The translations under genes and the position numbers were made by a program. This document shows, piece by piece, positions 42,537-51,735 of a stretch of 64,000 nt of DNA (positions are counted from its first letter, which is position 1; each line of letters opens with the position of its first letter). Under the pieces are notes generated by a model that had not been told where the DNA came from, made no database searches, and saw only the letters and a program-made list of their open reading frames with translations. The stretch is taken from NCBI RefSeq assembly GCF_001306135.1, contig NZ_LGKP01000025.1, forward strand, positions 248,001-312,000, written 5' to 3'. Origin of the DNA: Herpetosiphon geysericola. GTDB taxonomy: Bacteria > Chloroflexota > Chloroflexia > Chloroflexales > Herpetosiphonaceae.

Positions 42537-43502
42537 ATGGACGATAAGGTGAGTATTGGTATGGATAGCCGTCGTATTACGACCTCGCAACGTGAGACAA
42601 CTCGCCCGTTTAGCCTGAAAAAGCAGTCGCGCCTTGGTGAAAACATCATCCAAGGATTTTTGCTCTTTTGTGGCGTGCTTTCAATGTTCACAACCATCGG
42701 GATCGTGATTGTGCTTGGCTCAGAATCAATTGCATTCTTTCGCCAAGTCAGCATTGTCGAGTTTTTGACCAACACGGTTTGGTCGCCCCAAATTGATGAG
42801 TTTGGGATTTTGCCCTTGCTGCTCTCAACGTTGCTCACTTCAACCATCGCAATGTTTATTGCATTGCCAACCGGCCTCGCTGCGGCAATTTATCTCAGCG
42901 AATACGCTTCGCGCCGCGCTCGCAGCATTCTCAAACCAGTCCTGGAAGTCCTCGCAGGCGTGCCAACCGTCGTTTATGGCTACTTTGCGCTTAAATTTAT
43001 GACTCCCTTGCTCAAGTCGGTCTTTGGTGAAGCCAATGTCAATATCTATAACATGGCTTCAGCAGGCTTGGTGATGGGGATTATGATTATCCCGCTGGTG
43101 TCGTCGATGAGCGAAGATGCGCTTAGCGCTGTGCCACGGGCCTTGCGTGAAGGTGCTTATGGCTTAGGCGCAACCCGCCTTGAAACCGCAATCAAAGTGG
43201 TGTTGCCAGCAGGCATTTCGGGCATTATTGCAGCCTTTGTGGTAGCAATTTCTCGGGCAGTTGGCGAAACGATGATTGTAGCCGTGGCGGCTGGTGCCAA
43301 ACCAACCTTCACCTTCAACCCATTTGAAGCCGCCGAAACCATGACTGGTCACATCGCGCGGATTAGCGGTGGCGACTTGAGTTATGCCAGCATCGACTAT
43401 AACAGTATCTTCGCGATTGGCTTGACCCTGTTCTTGATGACCCTCGGCCTCAATATGATCAGCCGTCGCTTGGTACGCCGCTTCCGTGAGGTATACGAAT
43501 AA
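42537..43502 (+). CDS. pstC: Phosphate ABC transporter permease PstC
   Basis: A 321-residue inner-membrane permease, with six predicted helices after a cytoplasmic N-terminus. The binding-protein-dependent transport core is visible as [29 protein letters not shown] and the EAA loop [31 protein letters not shown]. Together with PstA it forms the phosphate channel driven by PstB. The ATG at 42537 follows GGGAGG. Its stop codon overlaps the pstA start by 1 nt. Confidence 0.95.
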   Translation: MDDKVSIGMDSRRITTSQRETTRPFSLKKQSRLGENIIQGFLLFCGVLSMFTTIGIVIVLGSESIAFFRQVSIVEFLTNTVWSPQIDEFGILPLLLSTLLTSTIAMFIALPTGLAAAIYLSEYASRRARSILKPVLEVLAGVPTVVYGYFALKFMTPLLKSVFGEANVNIYNMASAGLVMGIMIIPLVSSMSEDALSAVPRALREGAYGLGATRLETAIKVVLPAGISGIIAAFVVAISRAVGETMIVAVAAGAKPTFTFNPFEAAETMTGHIARISGGDLSYASIDYNSIFAIGLTLFLMTLGLNMISRRLVRRFREVYE

Positions 43503-44752
43503 TGACAACACTGAATGAAGATGTTAAATCAGGGTTGCCTCAAGGTGAAGCGTCGCGCCGCAATATAGCTAGCCGTCGCCGCAAAGGCGCAATTTGGCGC
43601 ACTATCTTTCTTTCGGCAACCATCTTTGGCTTGATTGCCCTGAGCTTGTTGATTTATAACGTCGCCAATGAAGTTTTTGGCTATGTTGCGATCGAATATG
43701 CAGTTGATCCAGCGACGCTCAGCGATAAACCGCTTGATGAACTCAACAAGGATGAGTTGGTCGCGGTGTTGCAAGGCAATATGCGCAAGAACGCCTTTCG
43801 CACCTTGGAAAACGAAAAACCCATGGCCAACCGCAGCGATAGCGAAGTCTACGATTTGGTGGTTGAACGGGTGTTAAAGCCCCAAACCCTTGAAACTTGG
43901 ACGCTGCGCGATTCGTGGTTCAACAAAGCGGCAATCGATGCCCAAGTTGCTAGCGATTTTCCCGAAGCGAAGCTTGAATTCCGTTCGTGGATTTCGACCA
44001 GCTTTTTGACCACGCCAATGTCGAGCGACCCGTTACGCGCTGGCGTGCGCACGGCCTTGCTTGGCTCATTGTGGATGATCGCAATCACGATTTTGTTTGC
44101 CTTCCCAATTGGGGTTGGCGCGGCAATTTACCTCGAAGAGTATGCCACCGACAATCGCTTTAACCGCATCATCCAAACCAATATTAATAATTTGGCTGGC
44201 GTGCCATCGATTATTTATGGGATGCTTGGTTTGGTGATTTTTGTGCGCACGCTTGAGCCAATTACCAGCGGGCGAATGTTCGGCGCTGATAGTGGCAATG
44301 GCCGCACGATTGTGGCTGCCTCGCTCACGATGATGTTGCTGATTTTGCCAATTATGATTATCAACGGCCAAGAAGCAATTCGGGCTGTGCCGTTGTCGCT
44401 GCGCCAAGCAAGCTATGGGCTTGGGGCAACCAAATGGCAAACAATTTGGCATCATGTGTTGCCAAACGCCTTGCCTGGCATCTTCACTGGCACCATTTTG
44501 GCAATTTCGCGGGCAATCGGCGAAACCGCGCCCTTGATTGTGGTTGGTGCGTCGACCTTTATCGTGACCGATCCCGATGGCCCATTTGCCAAATTTACCG
44601 CCCTGCCGATTCAAATTTACAACTGGACATCGCGACCACAACCAGAATTTGCCCATATTGCGGCCTCGGCAATTGTGGTGTTGTTGGTGATGTTGCTATC
44701 GCTCAATGCCATTGCCGTCGTGTTACGCAATCGCTTCAGCAAACGAGGTTAA
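43502..44752 (+). CDS. pstA: Phosphate ABC transporter permease PstA with large periplasmic insert
   Basis: A 416-residue permease, longer than the usual ~280-300. The first helix ([25 protein letters not shown]) is followed by about 120 residues predicted to be outside the membrane, mostly charged ([39 protein letters not shown]). The standard core then begins ([33 protein letters not shown]), with the EAA loop [25 protein letters not shown]. The insert is the odd feature; it may touch the PstS fusion. The ATG at 43502 overlaps the pstC stop. Confidence 0.93.
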   Translation: MTTLNEDVKSGLPQGEASRRNIASRRRKGAIWRTIFLSATIFGLIALSLLIYNVANEVFGYVAIEYAVDPATLSDKPLDELNKDELVAVLQGNMRKNAFRTLENEKPMANRSDSEVYDLVVERVLKPQTLETWTLRDSWFNKAAIDAQVASDFPEAKLEFRSWISTSFLTTPMSSDPLRAGVRTALLGSLWMIAITILFAFPIGVGAAIYLEEYATDNRFNRIIQTNINNLAGVPSIIYGMLGLVIFVRTLEPITSGRMFGADSGNGRTIVAASLTMMLLILPIMIINGQEAIRAVPLSLRQASYGLGATKWQTIWHHVLPNALPGIFTGTILAISRAIGETAPLIVVGASTFIVTDPDGPFAKFTALPIQIYNWTSRPQPEFAHIAASAIVVLLVMLLSLNAIAVVLRNRFSKRG

Positions 44753-44755
44753 GCC

Positions 44756-45553
44756 ATGACCGAGAAACAAACTGATACCGCTCAATACACCTTGGTTGTG
44801 CGCAATATGAATGTCTACTATGGGGCATTCCGCGCCATCAATAATGTTTCGCTGAACATCGAACGCAATAAAATTACCGCCTTGATCGGTCCTTCTGGCT
44901 GTGGCAAAAGCACGGTGCTGCGCTCGCTCAACCGCATGAACGATTTGGTCAATGGCGCGCGCGTCGAAGGCGAAGTGCTGTTTCACGAGCAAAACTTGTA
45001 TGCTAACGATGTTGACGCGGTCGAAGTGCGCCGCCGCATCGGCATGGTCTTCCAAAAGCCCAATCCATTTCCCAAAAGCATTTACGATAACATTGCCTTT
45101 GGCCCACGGATCAACGGCTGGAAGGGCACCAAAAGCGAGATGGACGATTTGGTCGAGCGCTGTCTGCGCCAAGCCGCCTTGTGGGATGATGTGAAGGATA
45201 AGTTGAAGGAAAGTGGTTTGGCGCTCTCTGGTGGCCAGCAACAGCGCTTGTGTATTGCTCGCGCCTTGGCCGTCGAGCCAGAAGTTATTTTGATGGACGA
45301 GCCATGTTCGGCGCTCGACCCCATCAGCACCTTGAAAATCGAGGAGTTGATGATGGAGTTGCGCCAACGCTATACGATTGCAATTGTGACCCACAATATG
45401 CAACAAGCAGCTCGTGCCTCCGATTACACGGCCTTCTTTTTGATGAACGATCAACGAGCAGGCGAGTTGGTCGAATACGGCCCAACCGGCGATTTATTCA
45501 CCAACCCCAAAGACAAACGCACCGAAGATTACATCACTGGACGCTTTGGCTAA
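44756..45553 (+). CDS. pstB: Phosphate ABC transporter ATPase PstB
   Basis: A 265-residue ATPase that drives phosphate uptake. It has Walker [21 protein letters not shown], the PstB-typical [15 protein letters not shown], the signature [18 protein letters not shown], Walker [17 protein letters not shown] and the switch His in [14 protein letters not shown]. It starts 3 nt after the pstA stop. A small hairpin follows before phoU. Confidence 0.96.
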   Translation: MTEKQTDTAQYTLVVRNMNVYYGAFRAINNVSLNIERNKITALIGPSGCGKSTVLRSLNRMNDLVNGARVEGEVLFHEQNLYANDVDAVEVRRRIGMVFQKPNPFPKSIYDNIAFGPRINGWKGTKSEMDDLVERCLRQAALWDDVKDKLKESGLALSGGQQQRLCIARALAVEPEVILMDEPCSALDPISTLKIEELMMELRQRYTIAIVTHNMQQAARASDYTAFFLMNDQRAGELVEYGPTGDLFTNPKDKRTEDYITGRFG

Positions 45554-45582
45554 TTTGCCAATAGGCTGCTACATCGAGCAAT

Positions 45583-45607
45583 GAGCAACGGACAATGTTC
45601 GTTGCTC
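45583..45607 (+). promoter_or_regulatory. Hairpin between pstB and phoU
   Basis: A 10-bp stem (one G-U pair), gagcaacgga / ttcgttgctc, with a 5-nt loop, 29 nt after the pstB stop. Without a T-tract it is more likely an mRNA processing or attenuation element than a full terminator. Confidence 0.5.
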
Positions 45608-45642
45608 TTGTATATCTGCCACCACGTGGCTGCGAGGTTCGA

Positions 45643-46320
45643 ATGCGCGAACGTTTTCTGCATGCCTTGGCCGAGCTAGAAGGCCAGATTCGTGATATGG
45701 GCAATCGGGTTGCTTTGGCCGTGCGCGATGCGTTGTGGTCGCTTGAACGCAACGAGCCGATTTTTGCTCGCCAAGTTATCGCCAACGATAATGTGATTGA
45801 TGAGTTGCGCTATCAGATTGAAACCAACGCCCTGAGCGTCATCACCCGCCAACAGCCCATGGCCCGCGACCTGCGGGTGGTCAGCATGTTTTTGGAGCTG
45901 GCCTCGGAGCTGGAGCGCATTGGCGATTATGCAGAGGGCATCGCCGAATTGGTGATTCGCTGTATTGAATTGCCGCAATTGGCCCAGCCCCCGCAAATTA
46001 AAACCATGGCCTTGAAGGCCCAAGCCATGTTGCGCGATGCCCTCGATGCCTTGCACAATCGCGATCCCCAAGCAGCAGAGCGGCTCGAACTCTCCGACGA
46101 TGAGATTGATGGGCTATATCGCGAGACCTTGGCTTGGACGTTTGCCACCATGCGCAGCCAGCCCGACCATGTTGAGCGTGCAATGTATTATTTGTGGATT
46201 GCCCATAACCTTGAGCGCATCGCCGACCGCACGATTAACATTGGCGAACGCACCAGCTTTATCGCCACTGGCATCATCGACAAACATCGGTTGCGCAAAG
46301 AAGAAGCCGATAAAGCCTAG
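45643..46320 (+). CDS. phoU: Phosphate uptake regulator PhoU
   Basis: A 225-residue protein made of two repeated three-helix bundles. Metal-binding motifs of the family are seen in ELASELERIGDYAEGIAEL and in the second repeat at YLWIAHNLERIADRTINIGE. It links Pst activity to the phosphate-sensing kinase. The ATG at 45643 lies after GAGGTTCGA; the upstream in-frame extension is rejected. It closes the pst operon. No PhoR/PhoB pair is nearby. Confidence 0.94.
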   Translation: MRERFLHALAELEGQIRDMGNRVALAVRDALWSLERNEPIFARQVIANDNVIDELRYQIETNALSVITRQQPMARDLRVVSMFLELASELERIGDYAEGIAELVIRCIELPQLAQPPQIKTMALKAQAMLRDALDALHNRDPQAAERLELSDDEIDGLYRETLAWTFATMRSQPDHVERAMYYLWIAHNLERIADRTINIGERTSFIATGIIDKHRLRKEEADKA

Positions 46321-46453
46321 TTTTTAGCCACGAATTCCACTAATTACACGAAAACAGGGCATCGGGGATTCGATGTTGGCTAAACCAGAACCACGAAGGG
46401 TTCAAAACGTAGGGGTTAAGGAAGCACAGCAACAATCTACAAAATGAATATTA

Positions 46454-46514
46454 GGGGTGCAGGGGGATGAAAACCCCCTGCGTCTCCCGCCGGCGGCGGG
46501 ACGGAAGGATGGCG
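46454..46514 (+). repeat. Dispersed double-hairpin repeat, copy 3
   Basis: Forward-oriented copy: ggggtgcagggggatgaaaa, ccccctgcgtctcccgccgg, cggcgggacggaaggatggc. The two stems gcaggggg/ccccctgc and cccgccg/cggcggg are intact. Confidence 0.85.
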
Positions 46515-46662
46515 AAAAGAGAGTCTAGTAGTCAGGCGCGAGGGTTCAGGGTTCAGGGTTCAGGAACCGCGAAGCGCACCAAGAACGCGAAGGGTGGCAA
46601 ACGAGAGGTCAGGGATTAGTCGCTAGCAGTGAAAACAATAATAATCCAGCAAACAAATATTA

Positions 46663-46725
46663 GGGGGTGCAGGGGGATGAAAACCCCCTGCGTCTCCCGC
46701 CAGCAGCGGGACGGAAGGGTGGCGA
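46663..46725 (+). repeat. Dispersed double-hairpin repeat, copy 4
   Basis: Almost identical to copy 3, 209 nt downstream in the same orientation. The second stem has changed (cccgccagcagcggg), one pair lost, while the gcaggggg/ccccctgc stem is unchanged. Confidence 0.85.
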
Positions 46726-46737
46726 AATTAATTGAAT

Positions 46738-47550
46738 TTAATATCCATTCAATGATTCATACCCGCGCACATAATCGATCTCAAATGTGTGAGGATAAGC
46801 GACTGTGCTTGATTGGCGCTGCGGCAAATCGTAAATCCCGAGCATAAATTGCATTGGATAGTTGGGCGATTGCTGAATCGTGCGCAATTGACGATTATCA
46901 AGGTAAATATCGATCTGGCTGGGTGTCCATTCGGCAGCATAAATATGATAATCGCCCACATCAAGCGCTACGTCATCCTCAAAAAACTCGTCAGTGAGTT
47001 GCGAATCGCCCCAAGGATGCACGCCATAGCCTAATTTCAAGCCCGCATCACCAATATTCCAGCCTTTGATCTCCATAATTGCTAGCTCGCCGGAATGTTC
47101 AGGCTGATCCTCGAAGCCAATCATCCACAAGGCTACCACGTTATTTGGTCCAATTGTGGCTTTGGCGCGCATTTCAAAATAGCCATACTGCGGCGTGTAA
47201 GTTCGCATCGAATCTTGCAGCTCGCGCACGACGCAGGCTTGGTTGAAGCGATGTTGGCCGAATGGGCTGCCCAAGGCTCCGCCAAACACCCCCGTTTGCA
47301 ACGACGAGCAGCGAGTTTGGCCATCGAACTCGGGACACCACGGCGCTTGATCGGCCTGAATTTCGAGCACTAAACTGCTACTGACCAATTGATAACGCGG
47401 CGCTGAACGCTCACGCGAACTCCATTGCGGCAAATAAAACGGCAACCATTTGGCTTGATCAAGACTCGGGCTGTTAAATTCATCCTGAAATTCTAAGCGA
47501 TAGCCAGCTTTTTCGACTGGGTTGGCAGGCATTGTAGTGGTTAAATCCAT
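46738..47550 (-). CDS. Glycoside hydrolase family 16-like enzyme
   Basis: A 270-residue protein with the GH16 beta-jelly-roll (FQDEFNSPSLDQAKWLPFYLP at the front, YGYFEMRAKATIG before the site). The catalytic segment reads GELAIMEIKG. The two Glu of E-x-D-x-x-E are kept, and the central Asp is Ala (GCA in the DNA); some distant GH16 members also vary here. It probably acts on a beta-glucan or similar glycan. No signal peptide is visible, which is unusual for the family, so it may be cytoplasmic or exported unconventionally. Start ATG 47550 with AAAGGA upstream. Confidence 0.82.
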   Translation of the reverse strand: MDLTTTMPANPVEKAGYRLEFQDEFNSPSLDQAKWLPFYLPQWSSRERSAPRYQLVSSSLVLEIQADQAPWCPEFDGQTRCSSLQTGVFGGALGSPFGQHRFNQACVVRELQDSMRTYTPQYGYFEMRAKATIGPNNVVALWMIGFEDQPEHSGELAIMEIKGWNIGDAGLKLGYGVHPWGDSQLTDEFFEDDVALDVGDYHIYAAEWTPSQIDIYLDNRQLRTIQQSPNYPMQFMLGIYDLPQRQSSTVAYPHTFEIDYVRGYESLNGY

Positions 47551-47674
47551 GGGCGCGAAATCCTTTGCTCACAGCATGTTTGGCCTATTCTAGGCTGCTT
47601 TATGATTTTTGTTAAGCCTCAAAGGCTGGTTCATGCTATACTCGCTGTGATGGTTCTCAGTGTGAGGAACGCCG

Positions 47675-48394
47675 ATGCATCGTTCATATCATCGTTGGCA
47701 TAGTTCAGCGCTTGGCCGCGACATGGAACTCCTGTTGTTTGGCCATCATGGTGCGCCAGTCTTGGTTTTTCCAACCTCAATGGGGCGTTTTTTCGAGTTT
47801 GAAGATCGTGGTATGACCGGGCTTTTGGCCGAGCACCTTGAGCGTGGTTGGCTGCAATTAATTTGTGTTGATAGCGTTGATGCTGAAAGTTGGTATTGCA
47901 AATGGGCGCATCCTAGCGGGCGTATTGGCCGTCATCTGCAATATGAGCAGTATTTGATCGGCGAAGTTGTGCCGTGGCTGCGTAATTTCAATCAAAATCA
48001 ATTTTTGATGAGCCTTGGCTGCTCGTTCGGGGCCTTTCACGCGGTGAATCTTGCCTTGCGCCACCCCCACCTGTTTCGGCGTTGCTTGGGCTTGAGTGGT
48101 CGCTACAATATGCGTTCATTTATGGATGGCTATAGCGATGATCAGGTTTATTTCAACACGCCGACCGAGTACACGGCCCATTTGCACGATGCCAACCAAC
48201 TAGCCCATTTGCGCCAGCTTGATATTATTTTGGCGATTGGCCGTGACGATCCTAGCTACCACAGCAACCAAGTGCTTTCGGATAATTTGTGGAATCACGG
48301 GGTGGGCAATGCCTTGCGGGTTTGGGATGGCTGGGCCCACGATTGGCCATATTGGGAGCAAATGCTACCCAAATATATTCAAGGCCACGATTAA
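47675..48394 (+). CDS. Esterase D/PHB-depolymerase-like esterase
   Basis: A 239-residue alpha/beta hydrolase of the esterase D type. The nucleophile elbow is LGCSFGAFHAVNLALRHP; the oxyanion/Asp region includes LAIGRDDPSY and the likely catalytic His is in WDGWAHDWPYW. It lacks a signal peptide. The ATG at 47675 has TGAGGAAC upstream. Its 3' end overlaps the convergent glycosyltransferase gene by 4 nt. The substrate is unknown. Confidence 0.85.
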   Translation: MHRSYHRWHSSALGRDMELLLFGHHGAPVLVFPTSMGRFFEFEDRGMTGLLAEHLERGWLQLICVDSVDAESWYCKWAHPSGRIGRHLQYEQYLIGEVVPWLRNFNQNQFLMSLGCSFGAFHAVNLALRHPHLFRRCLGLSGRYNMRSFMDGYSDDQVYFNTPTEYTAHLHDANQLAHLRQLDIILAIGRDDPSYHSNQVLSDNLWNHGVGNALRVWDGWAHDWPYWEQMLPKYIQGHD

Positions 48395-49575
48395 TGCTGA
48401 ATTGGCGCTGGCACGGCGAGGCCACGGGCGTGCAATTGCTCAGTATAGCTCAACAGCACCCGCTCAAAGACCCGTTGTTGATCAAACTCACGCTCGGCAA
48501 ATTGGCGAGCTAATTTGCCAAACGCCGCGCGCAAAACCCGATCATCGAGGATGCGGCCAAGGCTCTGGGCTAAGGCCGCAGCATCGCGCACTGGCACCAA
48601 CATTCCATTTAGGCCATGGGCCACGGTTTCGCGGCAGCCACGAATAGCGCTAGCCACGATTGGCACGCCCATCGCGCTAGCTTCCATCGGCGCCCGCGGA
48701 AAGCCCTCACGATACGAGGGATGAGCCAATACATCCATCAAGTGATAGAGCACTGGCATATCGCGGCGCATCCCTGCAAAATGGCTGCGTTCAGCAATGC
48801 CATATTCTGCGGCAGTTGCGGCGGTTAGGCCATCGGCTTTATGTGGTTCTTCTGGTCCAACCACCAGCAAATGCAGATTTGGCCTCGTTGCCATCAGCTT
48901 TTGGCAAGCCCGAAACAACTCATGATAGCCTTTTTCGGCCACCAAGCGCCCAACCGCGCCAATCACCTGTGCATCGGCGGGAATACCCAAGGCTTGGCGA
49001 GCTGCTGTAACCTCGGTTTGGCTAACCGCCCGACGATCAAAGACATTGAGATTAATCCCATTGCCCAACAGGCTAATTTGCTCTGGGCGTGCGATTTTGG
49101 CTGCTACGGCTGTGGCCAGATCTTCGCGATTTTGCGAGAGAATCGCATGCGAACAGCGGGCGGCGATTTTTTCCATTGCAATGTAAAAGTTCCGTTGCTT
49201 GGCGCTCGAATGTTCATGAAAATAAAAGCCATGAATCGTGTTGATAATAATTGGCACGCCTGCAAGCCGCGCTGCTAGCTGGCCAAGCAAGCCAGGCTTG
49301 GGATTATGGGTGTGCACAATCGTTGGTTTAAGTTGGCGAAACAACCGCACCAACTTGGCGATGGCAACTAAATCACTCGTTGGCGTGACTGAGCGCGGCA
49401 TGGTTACCACTTCAACCGGAATCCCAGCGGCCTCGACTTCAGTGCGATACGGGCCATCGCTGGCAACGCCGCGCACCTGATAGCCTGCATGCTGAATTGC
49501 CTGCAGCTGTTCGAGCAGCAAAAAGCGCAAGCCCATATCGGCAGTGGCAATATGCAACACCAACGGTTGATTCAT
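48391..49575 (-). CDS. Glycosyltransferase family 4 enzyme
   Basis: A 394-residue GT-B glycosyltransferase. It has the N-terminal VLHIATADMGLRFLLLEQLQ, the acceptor-side VHTHNPKPGLLGQLAARLAGV, the nucleotide-sugar site GAVGRLVAEKGYHELFRAC, and the E-x7-E motif in YREGFPRAPMEASAMGVPIV. It is likely a capsular or O-chain glycosyltransferase. Its start overlaps the AsnB stop (ATGA), so the two genes are coupled. The donor sugar cannot be told. Confidence 0.9.
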   Translation of the reverse strand: MNQPLVLHIATADMGLRFLLLEQLQAIQHAGYQVRGVASDGPYRTEVEAAGIPVEVVTMPRSVTPTSDLVAIAKLVRLFRQLKPTIVHTHNPKPGLLGQLAARLAGVPIIINTIHGFYFHEHSSAKQRNFYIAMEKIAARCSHAILSQNREDLATAVAAKIARPEQISLLGNGINLNVFDRRAVSQTEVTAARQALGIPADAQVIGAVGRLVAEKGYHELFRACQKLMATRPNLHLLVVGPEEPHKADGLTAATAAEYGIAERSHFAGMRRDMPVLYHLMDVLAHPSYREGFPRAPMEASAMGVPIVASAIRGCRETVAHGLNGMLVPVRDAAALAQSLGRILDDRVLRAAFGKLARQFAEREFDQQRVFERVLLSYTEQLHARGLAVPAPIQH

Positions 49576-51443
49576 AGCCGTCCCTCGCGATCAAGATAGA
49601 TCCGTTGCCACAGTTCGAGGTTGAGCAATAGCCACAATAAGGTGTCGGCGACTTCTTTTCCATCACGATGAGCTTGGTAGATGCGCCGGACTTCGTGGGC
49701 GTTGAACAAACCTCGCGCCAAAGTGCGTTGATCAAACAAAATTTCTGCTGTCCAGTTGCTCAGTGCGCCGCGAAACCACGGATCGGTTGGCACTGCAAAG
49801 CCATGTTTGGGCTTGCGCAGCGTGCGTTGCGGCAGCATTTCACCAAATGCTTGGCGCAGCAACCACTTGGTTTGGCGACCACGCAATTTTAAGCTATTCG
49901 GCAAATTCATCGTCCATTCAACCAACGTATGGTCGAGAAACGGCACGCGCGCCTCAATGCTGGCGGCCATCGAAGCCTTATCAACTTTTTCCAAATAGGT
50001 ATCAGGCAACCAGGTTTGCAAATCAGCCAAGCCCATGTTGGTCAAGGCTGCGCCGCTGCGGGGATACATCTGATCGTAGATTTGCTCCGGCGCATAATCA
50101 CCAAGCGCTGCACTCAACTGCGGTTGCAGCAACCGCTGGCGCTGCTGAAGATCGGCAATTGTGAGCCAGGCAGCATAGCGCCGAGCAGGATCACGTTGCT
50201 CTAAACTGCGGATTGCTTGTTTCAAGCGGCGGTTGCGTGGCAATTGGCGAATCAGCGCGCCAAGCGCTTGGTGGCCAGGCACATATTGCAACATCCGGGC
50301 GAGTAATTCAGCTTGATAGCGCCGATAGCCAGCCCATTGTTCATCGCTGCCTTCGCCCGTCAGCACCACTTTGACATGTTCGCGGGCAAAACGCGAAACG
50401 AGATAGACCGGCAAGCCTGCGGCATCACCAAATGGCTCGTCGTAGTGATAGACCAAGGTTTGCAAAGCGCCAACCAAATCGTTGGCATCGAGCACTAATT
50501 CGTGGTGTTTAGTGCCAAAATGCTGCGCCACTAAGGCCGCATCGGGCAACTCATTAAAGCCTTGCTGATTGGCAAAGCCAACGCTAAATGTATTGATTGG
50601 CTCAGCTCCCAAGCGGCTCATCAAGCCCACGATAATGCTTGAATCGAGGCCACCGCTGAGAAACGCGCCCAGCGGCACATCGCTAATCAGCTGCAAGCGC
50701 ACAGCCTCGCGCAAACGGCTATACACTTCGGCGGCAGCTTCGGCAGGCGCAATTGGCGTGATGGTGGGCTGCAAGTGCCAATAGCGTTGGTTTTGCATCG
50801 TTCGATTGGCAACATCCCAAGTCAGAATATGGGCTGGCTCGACTTTGTAAATATGTTGGAGCATGGTTTGTGGCGCGAGGCTATGGCCAAAACTGAGGTA
50901 GTTGGCCAAGCCGTGGAGATTAATTTGGCGTGGTACTGCCGGATGCGCCAAAATCGCCTTGATCTCCGAGCCAAAGACCAAGCGCTGGCCATCTGCATAC
51001 CAGTAGAGTGGCTTGATGCCCAGCCGATCGCGTACCAGTGTGAGCCGTTGGGCTTGCTGTTGCCAAATCGCCAAGGCAAACATGCCATTCAAACGCTCAA
51101 CACAACCTTTAATCCCCCATTGCTCGATGCCGCGTACAATCACTTCGGTATCGCTGTGGCTATCGAAGGTTTGGCCAAGCTGCTGCAATTGCTGGCGCAA
51201 AGCTTGAAAATTATAAATCTCACCGTTGAACACCAACGCCAAATCAGCATCGCGGCTGAACATCGGTTGCGCGCCATGCGCAAGGTCAATAATTGCCAAG
51301 CGGCGCATGCCCAGCGCAACCTGATTAACCCAAAAAAAGCCTGCACTATCCGGCCCGCGATGGCGAATTGCCTCGGTTTGTTGCTCAAGAATTGCAGCCT
51401 GAGCCATGCCATGCCATTCGAGATGGCCCGTGATGCCACACAT
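49572..51443 (-). CDS. asnB: Asparagine synthetase (glutamine-hydrolysing)
   Basis: A 623-residue AsnB. The mature enzyme starts at Cys2 of MCGITGHLEWHG, the glutaminase nucleophile, followed by RHRGPDSAGFFW and LVFNGEIYNFQALR. The synthetase half has the pyrophosphate loop GAFLSGGLDSSIIVGLM and GEGSDEQWAGYRRY. The ATG at 51443 follows GGAGCG; four upstream residues would block Cys2. Coupled to a glycosyltransferase, it is often found in polysaccharide or glycopeptide loci, where it may amidate a sugar or uronic acid instead of aspartate. Confidence 0.92.
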   Translation of the reverse strand: MCGITGHLEWHGMAQAAILEQQTEAIRHRGPDSAGFFWVNQVALGMRRLAIIDLAHGAQPMFSRDADLALVFNGEIYNFQALRQQLQQLGQTFDSHSDTEVIVRGIEQWGIKGCVERLNGMFALAIWQQQAQRLTLVRDRLGIKPLYWYADGQRLVFGSEIKAILAHPAVPRQINLHGLANYLSFGHSLAPQTMLQHIYKVEPAHILTWDVANRTMQNQRYWHLQPTITPIAPAEAAAEVYSRLREAVRLQLISDVPLGAFLSGGLDSSIIVGLMSRLGAEPINTFSVGFANQQGFNELPDAALVAQHFGTKHHELVLDANDLVGALQTLVYHYDEPFGDAAGLPVYLVSRFAREHVKVVLTGEGSDEQWAGYRRYQAELLARMLQYVPGHQALGALIRQLPRNRRLKQAIRSLEQRDPARRYAAWLTIADLQQRQRLLQPQLSAALGDYAPEQIYDQMYPRSGAALTNMGLADLQTWLPDTYLEKVDKASMAASIEARVPFLDHTLVEWTMNLPNSLKLRGRQTKWLLRQAFGEMLPQRTLRKPKHGFAVPTDPWFRGALSNWTAEILFDQRTLARGLFNAHEVRRIYQAHRDGKEVADTLLWLLLNLELWQRIYLDREGRL

Positions 51444-51598
51444 ACGACGCTCCAAACGCGGGTAATAGCAGGTACAGAATGTTGGAGCAGATTAACCAAA
51501 ACCCTCTTAGATTAACTCAATAGGCTGATCTATTCCCTCGTAAACTCAACAGTTCGGATTGAGCAGAAGAGGATTGACAATCTAGCACGTAAATATTT

Positions 51599-51661
51599 GG
51601 GGGTGCAGGGGGCTGCAAACCCCCTGCGTTTCCCTCCGGCGGAGGGACGGAAGGGTGGCGA
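51599..51661 (+). repeat. Dispersed double-hairpin repeat, copy 5
   Basis: Forward copy: ggggtgcagggggctgcaaa, ccccctgcgtttccctccgg, cggagggacggaagggtggc. The second stem has compensatory change (ccctccg/cggaggg) relative to copies 2-4, which argues that its pairing matters. Confidence 0.85.
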
Positions 51662-51735
51662 TCCAAATAAGGACTGCTGGATACAATTGATAATAGATAG
51701 ACTCTGCTTGTTAATTAGAGCAGGATTCTAATTAC

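Larger units (their letters stand above)
46321..46737. repeat. Repeat-rich gap between phoU and the GH16 gene
   Basis: About 415 nt with two copies of the double-hairpin repeat (46454 and 46663) and, around them, word repeats: agccacgaattccactaatt, a gggttcagggttcaggaa run near 46550-46564, and gcgaagcgcaccaagaacgcgaag. I see no gene. Confidence 0.7.

Noticed and set aside
45634-45650. gaggttcgaatgcgcga looked like a tRNA T-loop
   Set aside because: No matching acceptor, anticodon or D arms surround it; it is the phoU ribosome site and start codon.
46540-46570. gggttcagggttcagg run looked telomere-like
   Set aside because: Only two to three units in a word-repeat gap; no other sign of a chromosome end.
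47675-48394. Considered part of the polysaccharide locus
   Set aside because: It is convergent with the glycosyltransferase and has no family link to glycan export; left as a separate esterase.
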